Shown piece after piece: positions 23,364 to 36,235 of a DNA stretch of 64,000 bases. Every line of letters starts with the position of its first letter. Position 1 is the first letter of the stretch. A program made the position numbers and the translations under genes. Under the pieces are notes generated by a model. That model was given only the letters and a program-made list of their open reading frames with translations. It was not told where the DNA came from and made no database searches. Source of the stretch: Diphasiastrum complanatum (Eukaryota; Streptophyta; Lycopodiopsida; Lycopodiales; Lycopodiaceae); the NCBI GenBank assembly GCA_029204225.1, contig CM055094.1, positions 20,437,407-20,501,406 of the forward strand. The letters are read 5' to 3'.

Positions 23364-23756
23364 CTTCTTCTGATTGCAGGGCTACGTTGGGATTGATTTT
23401 TATAGGATCCAACCCTCAATCCCAAAAGTACTCCTAATTCATAAGGAATGCCATGGATTGATAATCGGCACTTTCTCAAATGCATATGTCAACACTAGAC
23501 CTATATTTGTAGCCAAAGTCTAGTAGTTGTAGCCTTAACTCGTCGTACGTTGACCTTTCTGAAATCCCTGGAATCATAGGCCACTTGATAGCTTTACCTA
23601 TTGGTTGTTCAGTTCGCCATGGATCTCTTCTTTTAATAGGCATGTAAAAGAGATCAACCCTTTTCCAAGACGGTGCCCTTAGGTACTCTTGTAGTTGCAG
23701 CCTTCGAGAGGTGTGTTGTTGTTTTATTAGTTGCCTAGATACATATTAAGCTACCC

Positions 23757-24700
23757 CGAGTTACCACAGGTCTATTATATGAGTTAAACATAGGTCTATT
23801 TGAGGCAAGGTGTATATATTGCAAAAAGCGAAAAGGAAGGTCTCTCCTTTTGTCATATTTGGAGAGATATGTACAACCGATAATTGGGCTAAAGGTAATT
23901 GTAATATTCAAAAAGTTCACCAAATTACATGTGTTGTCATTTCCGTCTATCTCAAGGTATTCCAGGGGATAGATCCAAAAAGGATTGTCAGGTGTTCTTG
24001 GTTGAGTCTTGTTTAGGAAACGTCCAACCATATGATTATTGATAAAGCATATATCGTCAATGTACCTGAACGAATATTTGAAGTCGTTTATAAATTTAAT
24101 CTGCCCTAATCTTGCAAGCCTCTTAATAAACTGCATTTCAAAAAAAGAAAGGCACCAGTTATAAGACATTGGTCAATGTGAAAAGCCCATTGGTATTCCT
24201 CTGACCTGTCGCCAAGTATGATCCCCAAGTCAGATAATGCAATTGTCTATCAAATAGGAATTCCAAATGCATAAGGTATTCTTGCGGTCTATAGTACTCC
24301 ATTCATATGAACCTGTATTTTTTGAAGCCCATTTAAAATCATTGGTTCCAGATATTCGTTTGTATTTGAGCAATTTGATTTTGGCAATCTTAAATGCCGA
24401 ACAAATCATTTTAGTCATAATAGTTTTCAAATCGTCAATCCCGTTCAAAGGAATATTTGTTTTTTGGGGGTAACCTAATTCTTTGCTTGCTGGTTTTTTG
24501 AGTTTGTAATGCAATTTCAGGCTGAAATTTTCAGCACACAAGGCTTGTAGGAGGGCGAGTTCCTGCATCCATTTAATGTGTGGTTTCGACCAATTTTGGT
24601 GCTGATTTTTTAGATTTGATGCTTGCTGTTTTTTGTGTCTTTTAGGGCACATTTAGGGTTTGAAAAAATTTATCTTCTTGGCTGGGTTTTATGGCAAGAG
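23757..24700 (-). pseudogene. Reverse transcriptase remnant, copy 3
   Basis: Minus strand. N-terminal frame 24652-24230 (140 codons, ending at IDNCII), then frame 24169-23735 with FEMQFIKRLARLGQ, FRYIDDICFINN and SKYDKRRDLPF. Between them GIPMGF is readable but followed by a stop. Both catalytic Asp of YIDD remain. No endonuclease domain is seen. The downstream (lower-coordinate) flank is an inverted piece of the main repeat block, the same junction as in copy 5, which points to one ancestral insertion later duplicated. Confidence 0.75.
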
Positions 24701-24704
24701 ATTT

Positions 24705-25400
24705 GAGCCCACCTATACATATATAGAGATCTCTAGGTCCACTCAAGCCTATGTGGCACATGGCCCAGTTGACTTGACATACAAGGTTATGGTAGGCCTA
24801 CATGGCTTGCCACATGGCAACTCTCAAGCCTGCATGATTTGCCATGTGGTAGTGTGCGATAGGCTTCGCAAATAGCAGACCACGTAGGCAGAGCCTGGTT
24901 GGCTTGCCAGCCTATGATGGGCCTACGTGGCTTGCCACGTGGCTAACCCCAAAGCCTGCATGATTTGCCACATGGCAGTCATACGTGACTTGACACGTGG
25001 GCACCTATGACAACTTTGGTCAATCGCAGGCCTATGTGGCCTGCTACACAAGTCTATTGTAGGCCATGTGATAAACCACACAAGGCTATGGTAGGACTAT
25101 GTGGTTGGTTACCTGGCAGTTTATGAGCCCCCTCTTTCTCTCTCTAGGTCCACTCAGACCTACGTGGCAAAGTCTGGATGGCTTGCAACACAAGCCTATG
25201 TTAGACCTACGTGTTTGCAAACCCTAACTTGCAAGGCTTGCCACGAGGTGGACCTAGATGGTTTTCCATGTGGCAGGCCTACGTGGCTTTCCATGTGGTA
25301 GCTTGCGAGATCCACCTCTTTCTCTCTCTAGATCCATTCAAGCCTACGTGGTAGAGCCTGGTTGGCTTGCGACACAAGCCTATGGCAAGCCTATGTAAAA
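24705..25400. repeat. Minisatellite block of the 2,519-bp unit 1
   Basis: Same family as 1-795 but with more ACGTGG variants (CCTACGTGGCTTGCCACG), and two TCTCTCTCTAG breaks. Its frames are open only by repetition. Confidence 0.85.
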
Positions 25401-25408
25401 ATCTTGTT

Positions 25409-27927
25409 TACTGATTCCCTGTCAATCTATCGATTCTTCTCTTTAAGATCTGTTATAGTTTGCCACGTTCTTGGTTGGGTTTCACTTCTGCTCATTACCA
25501 AGCTTCACGAGTTTCTTATGAATTAGTCCTCTCGATTTATTACCCACTCAGGCAAAGAAATCTCATCGTGTTGTAGTTATATCCAACCTGTCACAGGATA
25601 CTCGGGCAAAGTTCACTCCTGAACTGTACTCACATTACTTGAAAACATGCAAGTCCTGATGCTCATAAATGGATTAGCCTATTACTCGGATGAACACCTA
25701 ATAAATTCCTACTCCTACTTGCTGCAGAATTGAATGAAATAGATCCTTGTGAATGAAACTAATCTAACATGCAACAAACATAATTAAGAAACAAGAAATA
25801 AAAAGCTAAATTAGAAAGCATTTCAAAGAACAAGAATCAAGAAACACACATTTCTTGATTAGTCAGGCCACCATATGGTGGCCTTCTTCTGATTGCAGGG
25901 CTACGTTGGGATTGATTTTTATAGGATCCAACCCTCAATCCCAAAAGTACTCCTAATTCATAAGGAATGCCATGGATTGATAATCGGCACTTTCTCAAAT
26001 GCATATGTCAACACTAGACCTATATTTGTAGCCAAAGTCTAGTAGTTGTAGCCTTAACTCGTCGTACGTTGACCTTTCTGAAATCCCTGGAATCATAGGC
26101 CACTTGATAGCTTTACCTATTGGTTGTTCAGTTCGCCATGGATCTCTTCTTTTAATAGGCATGTAAAAGAGATCAACCCTTTTCCAAGACGGTGCCCTTA
26201 GGTACTCTTGTAGTTGCAGCCTTCGAGAGGTGTGTTGTTGTTTTATTAGTTGCCTAGATACATATTAAGCTACCCCGAGTTACCACAGGTCTATTATATG
26301 AGTTAAACATAGGTCTATTTGAGGCAAGGTGTATATATTGCAAAAAGCGAAAAGGAAGGTCTCTCCTTTTGTCATATTTGGAGAGATATGTACAACCGAT
26401 AATTGGGCTAAAGGTAATTGTAATATTCAAAAAGTTCACCAAATTACATGTGTTGTCATTTCCGTCTATCTCAAGGTATTCCAGGGGATAGATCCAAAAA
26501 GGATTGTCAGGTGTTCTTGGTTGAGTCTTGTTTAGGAAACGTCCAACCATATGATTATTGATAAAGCATATATCGTCAATGTACCTGAACGAATATTTGA
26601 AGTCGTTTATAAATTTAATCTGCCCTAATCTTGCAAGCCTCTTAATAAACTGCATTTCAAAAAAAGAAAGGCACCAGTTATAAGACATTGGTCAATGTGA
26701 AAAGCCCATTGGTATTCCTCTGACCTGTCGCCAAGTATGATCCCCAAGTCAGATAATGCAATTGTCTATCAAATAGGAATTCCAAATGCATAAGGTATTC
26801 TTGCGGTCTATAGTACTCCATTCATATGAACCTGTATTTTTTGAAGCCCATTTAAAATCATTGGTTCCAGATATTCGTTTGTATTTGAGCAATTTGATTT
26901 TGGCAATCTTAAATGCCGAACAAATCATTTTAGTCATAATAGTTTTCAAATCGTCAATCCCGTTCAAAGGAATATTTGTTTTTTGGGGGTAACCTAATTC
27001 TTTGCTTGCTGGTTTTTTGAGTTTGTAATGCAATTTCAGGCTGAAATTTTCAGCACACAAGGCTTGTAGGAGGGCGAGTTCCTGCATCCATTTAATGTGT
27101 GGTTTCGACCAATTTTGGTGCTGATTTTTTAGATTTGATGCTTGCTGTTTTTTGTGTCTTTTAGGGCACATTTAGGGTTTGAAAAAATTTATCTTCTTGG
27201 CTGGGTTTTATGGCAAGAGATTTGAGCCCACCTATACATATATAGAGATCTCTAGGTCCACTCAAGCCTATGTGGCACATGGCCCAGTTGACTTGACATA
27301 CAAGGTTATGGTAGGCCTACATGGCTTGCCACATGGCAACTCTCAAGCCTGCATGATTTGCCATGTGGTAGTGTGCGATAGGCTTCGCAAATAGCAGACC
27401 ACGTAGGCAGAGCCTGGTTGGCTTGCCAGCCTATGATGGGCCTACGTGGCTTGCCACGTGGCTAACCCCAAAGCCTGCATGATTTGCCACATGGCAGTCA
27501 TACGTGACTTGACACGTGGGCACCTATGACAACTTTGGTCAATCGCAGGCCTATGTGGCCTGCTACACAAGTCTATTGTAGGCCATGTGATAAACCACAC
27601 AAGGCTATGGTAGGACTATGTGGTTGGTTACCTGGCAGTTTATGAGCCCCCTCTTTCTCTCTCTAGGTCCACTCAGACCTACGTGGCAAAGTCTGGATGG
27701 CTTGCAACACAAGCCTATGTTAGACCTACGTGTTTGCAAACCCTAACTTGCAAGGCTTGCCACGAGGTGGACCTAGATGGTTTTCCATGTGGCAGGCCTA
27801 CGTGGCTTTCCATGTGGTAGCTTGCGAGATCCACCTCTTTCTCTCTCTAGATCCATTCAAGCCTACGTGGTAGAGCCTGGTTGGCTTGCGACACAAGCCT
27901 ATGGCAAGCCTATGTAAAAATCTTGTT
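25409..27927. repeat. 2,519-bp tandem duplication, unit 2
   Basis: See unit 1. A third, partial unit begins at 27928 and after about 170 bases merges into the 1,169-bp array, which starts from the same non-coding segment. Confidence 0.9.
26276..27219 (-). pseudogene. Reverse transcriptase remnant, copy 4
   Basis: Encodes the same residues as copy 3, including the same internal stop and YIDD, because it lies in the second unit of the 2,519-bp duplication. Confidence 0.75.
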
Positions 27928-28093
27928 TACTGATTCCCTGTCAATCTATCGATTCTTCTCTTTAAGATCTGTTATAGTTTGCCACGTTCTTGGTTGGGTT
28001 TCACTTCTGCTCATTACCAAGCTTCACGAGTTTCTTATGAATTAGTCCTCTCGATTTATTACCCACTCAGGCAAAGAAATCTCATCGTGTTGT

Positions 28094-31000
28094 AGTTATA
28101 TCCAACCTGTCACAGGATACTCGGGCAAAGTTCACTCCTGAGTTGTACTCACATTACTTGAAAACATGCAAGTCATGATGCTCATAAATGGATTAGCCTA
28201 TTACTCGGATGAACACCTTACAAATTCCTACTCCTATTTGTTGCAAAATCGAATGAAATAGATCCTTCTAAATGAAACTAATCTAACATGCAACAAACAG
28301 AATCAAGAAACAAGAAATAAAAAGCTAAATTAGAAAGCATTTCAAAGAACAAGTATCGAGAAACAGACATTTCTTGATTAGTCAAGCCATCATATGGTGG
28401 CCTTCTTCTGATTGCAGGGCTACGTTGGAATTGATTTCTATGGGATCCAACCCTCAATCCCAAAAACACTCCTAATTCATAAGGAATGCCATGGATTGAT
28501 AATCGGCACTTTCTCAAATGCATACGTCAACACTAGACCTAGTAGTTGTAGCCTCAACTCGTCGTATGTTGACCTTTCTGAAATCCCTGGAATTACCGGC
28601 CATTGTACAATCCTTGCGAATGGACTTATATAGGAGAAAAAAGTTGGCACGTGTGAATCCCAATGACACGTGGCCCAGTCAGTAGCTGACATGTGGAACC
28701 ACACGTTTGTATACGCATGTGTGAAACTGCACGTTTGAATCAACATGTGTGGGATCCCACATGGGGACAGGTGGCCGAATGGATCAGCGACATGTGTTCT
28801 TGCACGTATCGGCTCGCACGTGTGGTCACGTGGCCCAATCAGTACCTGACATGTGGGACCACACTTTCGTATCCACATGTGTGAAACTTGCATATGTGGC
28901 CATGTGGTCGAATGGTTTGGTGACGTGTGTTCTGGCACGTGTTAGCTCACATGTGTGGGCACATGGCCGAATGGCAGATTGACGTGTATTGTAGCACGTG
29001 TATAAGCAATATGCAATCGAAATGGGATCTGATAGCCACTGAAAAGAGAAAGTTGGAACTCTATGTGGCTCAAGAACTAGTGTGCCTCCTGGTACCAATG
29101 TTCATCTCAGAGATATCGAGGCTTTCCATGGTGATGTCAATTTTGTCTTGAGTTGGGTCATCAGAACTGGAAGATGTTGTGGCAGACATGTTCTGGACTC
29201 GGCTGATGACTCTGTTGAAGGTTCGGCTCTGGTAACAGACAAGTGGAGTCTCGGCTCAATCGAGTTATGTCCATCCTGTCACAAGATACTCGGGCAAAGT
29301 TCACTCCTGAGTTGTACTCACATTACTTGAAAACATGCAAGTCCTGATGCTCATAAATGGATTAGCCTATTACTCGGATGAACACCTTACAAATTCCTAC
29401 TCCTATTTGTTGCAAAATCGAATGAAATAGATCCTTCTAAATGAAACTAATCTAACATGCAACAAACAGAATCAAGAAACAAGAAATAAAAAGCTAAATT
29501 AGAAAGCATTTCAAAGAACAAGTATCGAGAAACAGACATTTCTTGATTAGTCAAGCCATCATATGGTGGCCTTCTTCTGATTGCAGGGCTACGTTGGAAT
29601 TGATTTTTATGGGATCCAACCCTCAATCCCAAAAACACTCCTAATTCATAAGGAATGCCATGGATTGATAATCGGCACTTTCTCAAATGCATACGTCAAC
29701 ACTAGACCTAGTAGTTGTAGCCTCAACTCGTCGTATGTTGACCTTTCTGAAATCCCTGGAATTACCGGCCATTGTACAATCCTTGCGAATGGACTTATAT
29801 AGGAGAAAAAAGTTGGCACGTGTGAATCCCAATGACACGTGGCCCAGTCAGTAGCTGACATGTGGAACCACACGTTTGTATACGCATGTGTGAAACTGCA
29901 CGTTTGAATCAACATGTGTGGGATCCCACATGGGGACAGGTGGCCGAATGGATCAGCGACATGTGTTCTTGCACGTATCGGCTCGCACGTGTGGTCACGT
30001 GGCCCAATCAGTACCTGACATGTGGGACCACACTTTCGTATCCACATGTGTGAAACTTGCATATGTGGCCATGTGGTCGAATGGTTTGGTGACGTGTGTT
30101 CTGGCACGTGTTAGCTCACATGTGTGGGCACATGGCCGAATGGCAGATTGACGTGTATTGTAGCACGTGTATAAGCAATATGCAATCGAAATGGGATCTG
30201 ATAGCCACTGAAAAGAGAAAGTTGGAACTCTATGTGGCTCAGGAACTAGTGTGCCTCCTGGTACCAATGTTCATCTCAGAGATATCGAGGCTTTCCATGG
30301 TGATGTCAATTTTGTCTTGAGTTGGGTCATCAGAACTGGAAGATGTTGTGGCTAACATGTTCTGGACTCGGCTGATGACTCTGTTGAAGGTTCGGCTCTG
30401 GTAACAGACAAGTGGAGTCTCGGCTCAATCGAGTTATGTCCATCCTGTCACAAGATACTCGGGCAAAGTTCACTCCTGAGTTGTACTCACATTACTTGAA
30501 AACATGCAAGTCCTGATGCTCATAAATGGATTAGCCTATTACTCGGATGAACACCTTACAAATTCCTACTCCTATTTGTTGCAAAATCGAATGAAATAGA
30601 TCCTTCTAAATGAAACTAATCTAACATGCAACAAACAGAATCAAGAAACAAGAAATAAAAAGCTAAATTAGAAAGCATTTCAAAGAACAAGTATCGAGAA
30701 ACAGACATTTCTTGATTAGTCAAGCCATCATATGGTGGCCTTCTTCTGATTGCAGGGCTACGTTGGAATTGATTTTTATGGGATCCAACCCTCAATCCCA
30801 AAAACACTCCTAATTCATAAGGAATGCCATGGATTGATAATCGGCACTTTCTCAAATGCATACGTCAACACTAGACCTAGTAGTTGTAGCCTCAACTCGT
30901 CGTATGTTGACCTTTCTGAAATCCCTGGAATTACCGGCCATTGTACAATCCTTGCGAATGGACTTATATAGGAGAAAAAAGTTGGCACGTGTGAATCCCA

Positions 31001-32311
31001 ATGACACGTGGCCCAGTCAGTAGCTGACATGTGGAACCACACGTTTGTATACGCATGTGTGAAACTGCACGTTTGAATCAACATGTGTGGGATCCCACAT
31101 GGGGACAGGTGGCCGAATGGATCAGCGACATGTGTTCTTGCACGTATCGGCTCGCACGTGTGGTCACGTGGCCCAATCAGTACCTGACATGTGGGACCAC
31201 ACTTTCGTATCCACATGTGTGAAACTTGCATATGTGGCCATGTGGTCGAATGGTTTGGTGACGTGTGTTCTGGCACGTGTTAGCTCACATGTGTGGGCAC
31301 ATGGCCGAATGGCAGATTGACGTGTATTGTAGCACGTGTATAAGCAATATGCAATCGAAATGGGATCTGATAGCCACTGAAAAGAGAAAGTTGGAACTCT
31401 ATGTGGCTCAGGAACTAGTGTGCCTCCTGGTACCAATGTTCATCTCAGAGATATCGAGGCTTTCCATGGTGATGTCAATTTTGTCTTGAGTTGGGTCATC
31501 AGAACTGGAAGATGTTGTGGCTAACATGTTCTGGACTCGGCTGATGACTCTGTTGAAGGTTCGGCTCTGGTAACAGACAAGTGGAGTCTCGGCTCAATCG
31601 AGTTATGTCCATCCTGTCACAAGATACTCGGGCAAAGTTCACTCCTGAGTTGTACTCACATTACTTGAAAACATGCAAGTCCTGATGCTCATAAATGGAT
31701 TAGCCTATTACTCGGATGAACACCTTACAAATTCCTACTCCTATTTGTTGCAAAATCGAATGAAATAGATCCTTCTAAATGAAACTAATCTAACATGCAA
31801 CAAACAGAATCAAGAAACAAGAAATAAAAAGCTAAATTAGAAAGCATTTCAAAGAACAAGTATCGAGAAACAGACATTTCTTGATTAGTCAAGCCATCAT
31901 ATGGTGGCCTTCTTCTGATTGCAGGGCTACGTTGGAATTGATTTTTATGGGATCCAACCCTCAATCCCAAAAACACTCCTAATTCATAAGGAATGCCATG
32001 GATTGATAATCGGCACTTTCTCAAATGCATACGTCAACACTAGACCTAGTAGTTGTAGCCTCAACTCGTCGTATGTTGACCTTTCTGAAATCCCTGGAAT
32101 TACCGGCCATTGTACAATCCTTGCGAATGGACTTATATAGGAGAAAAAAGTTGGCACGTGTGAATCCCAATGACACGTGGCCCAGTCAGTAGCTGACATG
32201 TGGAACCACACGTTTGTATACGCATGTGTGAAACTGCACGTTTGAATCAACATGTGTGGGATCCCACATGGGGACAGGTGGCCGAATGGATCAGCGACAT
32301 GTGTTCTTGCA
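28094..32311. repeat. 1,169-bp tandem array, ~3.6 units
   Basis: Unit boundaries lie near 28094, 29263, 30432 and 31601; the last unit is cut at 32311, inside its CACGTG region. Each unit is a composite: ~500 bp of the non-coding segment from the 2,519-bp unit, a TATA box and CACGTG array like those before the CENH3-like ORF, and ~260 bp of LTR-like segment L. Units differ by only a few substitutions (for example GGCAGACATG versus GGCTAACATG). The many frames here (81, 153, 90 codons and so on) recur only because the unit repeats. Confidence 0.93.
28623..29003 (-). promoter_or_regulatory. TATA box and CACGTG array in 1,169-bp unit 1
   Basis: Read on the minus strand: an array of ACGTG cores (CACGTG, ACACGTGG, ACATGTGG) over ~360 bp, then TATATAAG at 28623-28632. 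The same promoter-like block precedes the CENH3-like ORF elsewhere. Here the histone ORF is absent and the block faces non-coding DNA. Repeated at +1169, +2338 and, truncated, +3507. Confidence 0.5.
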
Positions 32312-33840
32312 CCACACATGGGAAGATCATTAAATTTGAATTTGAAGAAAAATCAAAATTAAAAAAAAATGAAAAACTATTTCTCCTTAGAGGCATTGTG
32401 GTCATCATCTAGACGAGCTGTGCTTGCTTGAATCAATAGAAACAAAGAAAATAATAATAACGCATTTTTATCCTGTTAATGCAATTAAATGGGAAGATTA
32501 TAATATTTATCGCTTCATTTAAACATTGATCTTCTCATTTCAATGATTTCGTTCAAATTCGAATTCCAATGATTTGTGAAGTGTGAATGAATGCAATGTA
32601 ACTTGCATATGTTTGGAACATAGCATAGATTCATTATATGCTTTTTAACTATATGTTATTTAGTCGTGTAACAAGGAATAAGCATTTTCAATTTGTTTTT
32701 GGAAACCCTAGATTACAACATTTTAATATATTAACAAAAATGACTTAATTTGCATGAACAACTTTTAGTTTTGAAAATCCTAGATAATAGCTTCATTCAA
32801 TCTTCAATTTTCCAAGCTCGTTCAAACTTCAATGAAATATAATTCATTCCAAAATCCATTCTCGAATCCTAGAACGATGTATTTTAAAAACTTTTGTAAT
32901 GTGAAAGAGAGATCATTGAGTTAAAACATGACCCTGATTGCATTCGGAATTGCTTTCAAAAACTTATAAATTGTATTCATCAATGGAGATGTCTAGAGGA
33001 CATGGTGTGAAAAATTGTCAACTAGTTTGGTTTTTTATTTGGCAATTTTGGAGGCCAAAATGAATCTCAACTTCGAGTTAGTTTCATATTTGTTAATAAG
33101 GGCCTAAATAGTGGTTTAACTACCTTTGGCACGTAGATAAGTGGATGAGGTCGAGTTTGGACCCATTCTAATTGGCTAAATGTTGGTTCATTGCTTTCAA
33201 AAACTTATAAATTGTATTCATCGATGGAGATGTCTAGAGGACATGGTGTGAAAAATTGTCAACTAGTTTGGTTTTTCATTTGGCAATTTTGGAGGCCAAA
33301 ATGAATCTCAACTTCGAGTTAGTTTCATATTTGTTAATAAGGGCCTAAATAGTGGTTTAACTACCTCTCGCAAGTAGATCAGTGGATGAGGTCGAGTTTG
33401 GACCCATTCTAATTGGCTACTTTTGGTACATTGCATCTAGACTAGATTTTCTAGGTTTTTGATAAAGTATCTAGAAGTTTCCAAATTAGGTCAAGTTTGG
33501 GGCAAGTGGCCAAATGACATTTTGGAAGCTATAAAATAGTTGTACGTAAGTGGAGAAATAATCATCAAAGTTTCTTTCTTTGTGGAGAATTCATCTCTTA
33601 TATCCATCTCATGTGATTTTCTCTATCTTGGTTTTCTATGTGTAGAATGTTGATCTTCTTGTAGATCTTGATTCCACACGTGTGAAGATATAATATATAT
33701 GATTTTGTTAAACATCGATCTACAAACATTTCAATGATTTTTCTTCAAATTCAAATTTAATGATCTTCCCATGTGTGGTGAGTTGGTGTATGCGCTTTTG
33801 TTGGGCTTGTACACTCAAGTTCGATTCTTTGGGATCCCTC
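32312..33840. mobile_element. Inverted-repeat element, copy 2 (left end truncated)
   Basis: Enters from the CACGTG array at CACCACACATGGGAAG, so most of the left arm is lost. Internal ~240-bp repeats start near 32945 and 33190. The right arm (33745-33840) is intact. Confidence 0.7.
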
Positions 33841-33983
33841 GCCAACTGTGGTTTCAATACTTTCTCTGCAAGATTCTCATTTGAAATTTGCTTGGGACCC
33901 TTCTTATCTCCATCAGATATTTTTTTCAACGTTGATGCTAGGCCATACCACAGGGAAGTAGTTCATGTGTGACTCCTCAGTCA

Positions 33984-34761
<778 letters not shown>

Positions 34762-35220
34762 TTATGGTAGGCCCACATGGCTTGCCACATGGCAACCCTC
34801 AAGCCTGCATGATTTGCCATGTGGCATACTGTTGTCATAGGTGTTTCGAAACCTCATGACAAGAAGCATGTCCTTGGGCATCAGTGTCTCCCTCTTGCCA
34901 TGAATGGAAGACATCATCGAATCCTCAAACAATTTTGTCTGGAAGTCCTCGTATGCAATATGGAGGGCCTCCAATGCAGCGATATTCCACCTCACTGCAT
35001 AGGGCAGATGGGTGGTCATATCTTGTGTAACCTCCCTCACAGCCCGGTACAAGGCTGCTTTCAGGATCACAAGTTTGCTGTACCTCTGCAAGGCCCTGAT
35101 GTCCCTCAACCATGGACGATGAGGTCTTCCACGTCTTTGCGGACATATGGGTTTAGATGTCTGGGGACGGGACAATTGAACAAAATGGGTAAGCCTAGCG
35201 GTTTGCTTCGTCCACGCCAT
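34762..35220 (-). CDS. CENH3-like histone H3 variant, copy 2 (unbroken ORF, 152 codons)
   Basis: ATG at 35220-35218. The N-tail begins AWTKQTARLTHF (canonical ARTKQTAR with Arg2 to Trp), then a Pro/Arg-rich tail, alpha-N (PWLRDIRALQRY), alpha-1 (AALYRAVREVTQD), a long loop 1 ending in Arg-Trp, alpha-2 ([19 protein letters not shown]) and KRETLMPKD. After LLVMRFRNT the frame runs about 25 codons into minisatellite. CENP-A family proteins replace H3 in centromeric nucleosomes. Changes such as VTLM to ETLM and two Arg losses suggest decay. There are no introns, although plant CENH3 genes normally have several. Confidence 0.6.
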   Translation of the reverse strand: MAWTKQTARLTHFVQLSRPQTSKPICPQRRGRPHRPWLRDIRALQRYSKLVILKAALYRAVREVTQDMTTHLPYAVRWNIAALEALHIAYEDFQTKLFEDSMMSSIHGKRETLMPKDMLLVMRFRNTYDNSMPHGKSCRLEGCHVASHVGLP

Positions 35221-35285
35221 TGAGGCCGGATATCTATACCACGTGAGGACAGAGATACAGCAGAAGAGAGCTAAATTATCTTGCG

Positions 35286-35470
35286 TAATGGCGACAGTGA
35301 GAACTCTAAGGGTGATATCGCTACAACACGAGAGAGTGGCAGAGACAGGCGGGGAGAGGCAGGGGCTTGCATGATGGCGATACTGGGAAAGTCAAGCTGA
35401 TATCGCTACGACGTGAGAGGGTGTAAGGAATAGGCCTGGGGACGAGGTCGCTCGCATGATGGCGATATCA
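35286..35470 (-). repeat. ~85-bp leader repeats before the CENH3-like ORF
   Basis: Starts near 35288, 35373 and 35458 share ATGGCGATA and, ~40 bp on, TGATATCGCTAC. They lie between the TATA box and the ATG of the histone ORF, so they would be in the 5' leader. Also at 50817-51005 and 62551-62740. Confidence 0.7.
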
Positions 35471-35545
35471 CGAATGCAGGTCGTATGGAAGCAATTAAAC
35501 ATGACAGCAAATTACGCGAAAACCTATACAATCCCTGGGAATCGC

Positions 35546-35935
35546 CTTATATAGGAGAAAAAAGTTGGCACGTGTGAATCCCAGCGACACGTGGCCCAGT
35601 CAGTAGCTGACACGTGGAACCACACGCTTGTATACGCATGTGTGAAACTGCACATCTAGATCAACACGTGTGGGATCCCATGTGGGGGCACGTGGTCGAA
35701 TGGATCATCGACGTGTTCTTGCACGTATCGTCTCGCACGTGTGGTCACGTGGCCCAATCAGTAACTGACATGTGGGACCACACTTCTATATCCGCAAGTG
35801 TGAAACTTGCACATGTGGCCATGTGGTCGAATGGTTTGGTGACGTGTGTTCTGGCACGTGTTAGCTCGCACGTGTGGGCACGTGGCCGAATGGCAGATTG
35901 ACGTGTATTGTAGCACGTATGGTCTCACACATGTG
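35546..35935 (-). promoter_or_regulatory. Promoter-like region of CENH3 cassette, copy 2
   Basis: Read on the minus strand: more than a dozen ACGTG cores (CACGTG, ACACGTGG) over about 370 bp, then TATATAAG at 35546-35555, about 325 bp before the ATG. CACGTG is the G-box bound by plant bZIP and bHLH factors. The arrangement is what a regulated plant promoter would show, but activity is inferred. Confidence 0.5.
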
Positions 35936-35984
35936 GACGGTTGTATTACGCGCCATAGATCTGATCCGCTGTTGGATCGACGAG

Positions 35985-36235
35985 TGTACGGCTTGGGTTT
36001 TATTGGTTTTAGCTATATAAATGTTGTTTGATCAGTTAAAATTTTTCGCTAAGTTTTGGATTATTACTCCTTGTAGCTCTTGGTGTGTGAACCAAATACC
36101 ATTCCATCTTAAAATGACCTGTTCTAGGAACATTGAGTGGTGTGTCGCTCATATGATTCTTAATTATCTCTGGATATTCTGTTTTACTAAAAATCCAAAA
36201 TAGAATTTCATGCTCTTCTTTAGAACCTGTTCTGC
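35985..36235. repeat. AT-rich tail segment, copy 2
   Basis: Matches 1128-1370 and 63250-63490, then departs at about 36235. Confidence 0.75.

Larger units (their letters stand above)
22890..25408. repeat. 2,519-bp tandem duplication, unit 1
   Basis: From about 23045 to 25408 it matches 25564-27927 almost base for base, at a constant offset of 2,519. The first ~150 bases differ from unit 2. Each unit consists of a ~700-bp non-coding segment, a short inverted piece of the main repeat block, an RT remnant, and minisatellite. Such identity means a recent duplication or an assembly artefact. Confidence 0.9.

Noticed and set aside
24705-25400. CRISPR-like array in the short spaced repeats of the minisatellite
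   Set aside because: Units are variable and contiguous, not identical repeats with unique spacers, there are no cas genes, and the context is eukaryotic.
28477-28938. 153-codon minus frame repeated four times in the 1,169-bp array
   Set aside because: It crosses the CACGTG array and two unrelated repeat segments, so it cannot be an evolved gene; the repetition comes from tandem duplication.
34819-35223. 134-codon + strand frame opposite the CENH3-like ORF (also at 50360 and 62083)
   Set aside because: Antisense shadow of the histone frame, with no motif; the minus strand has clear H3 motifs.
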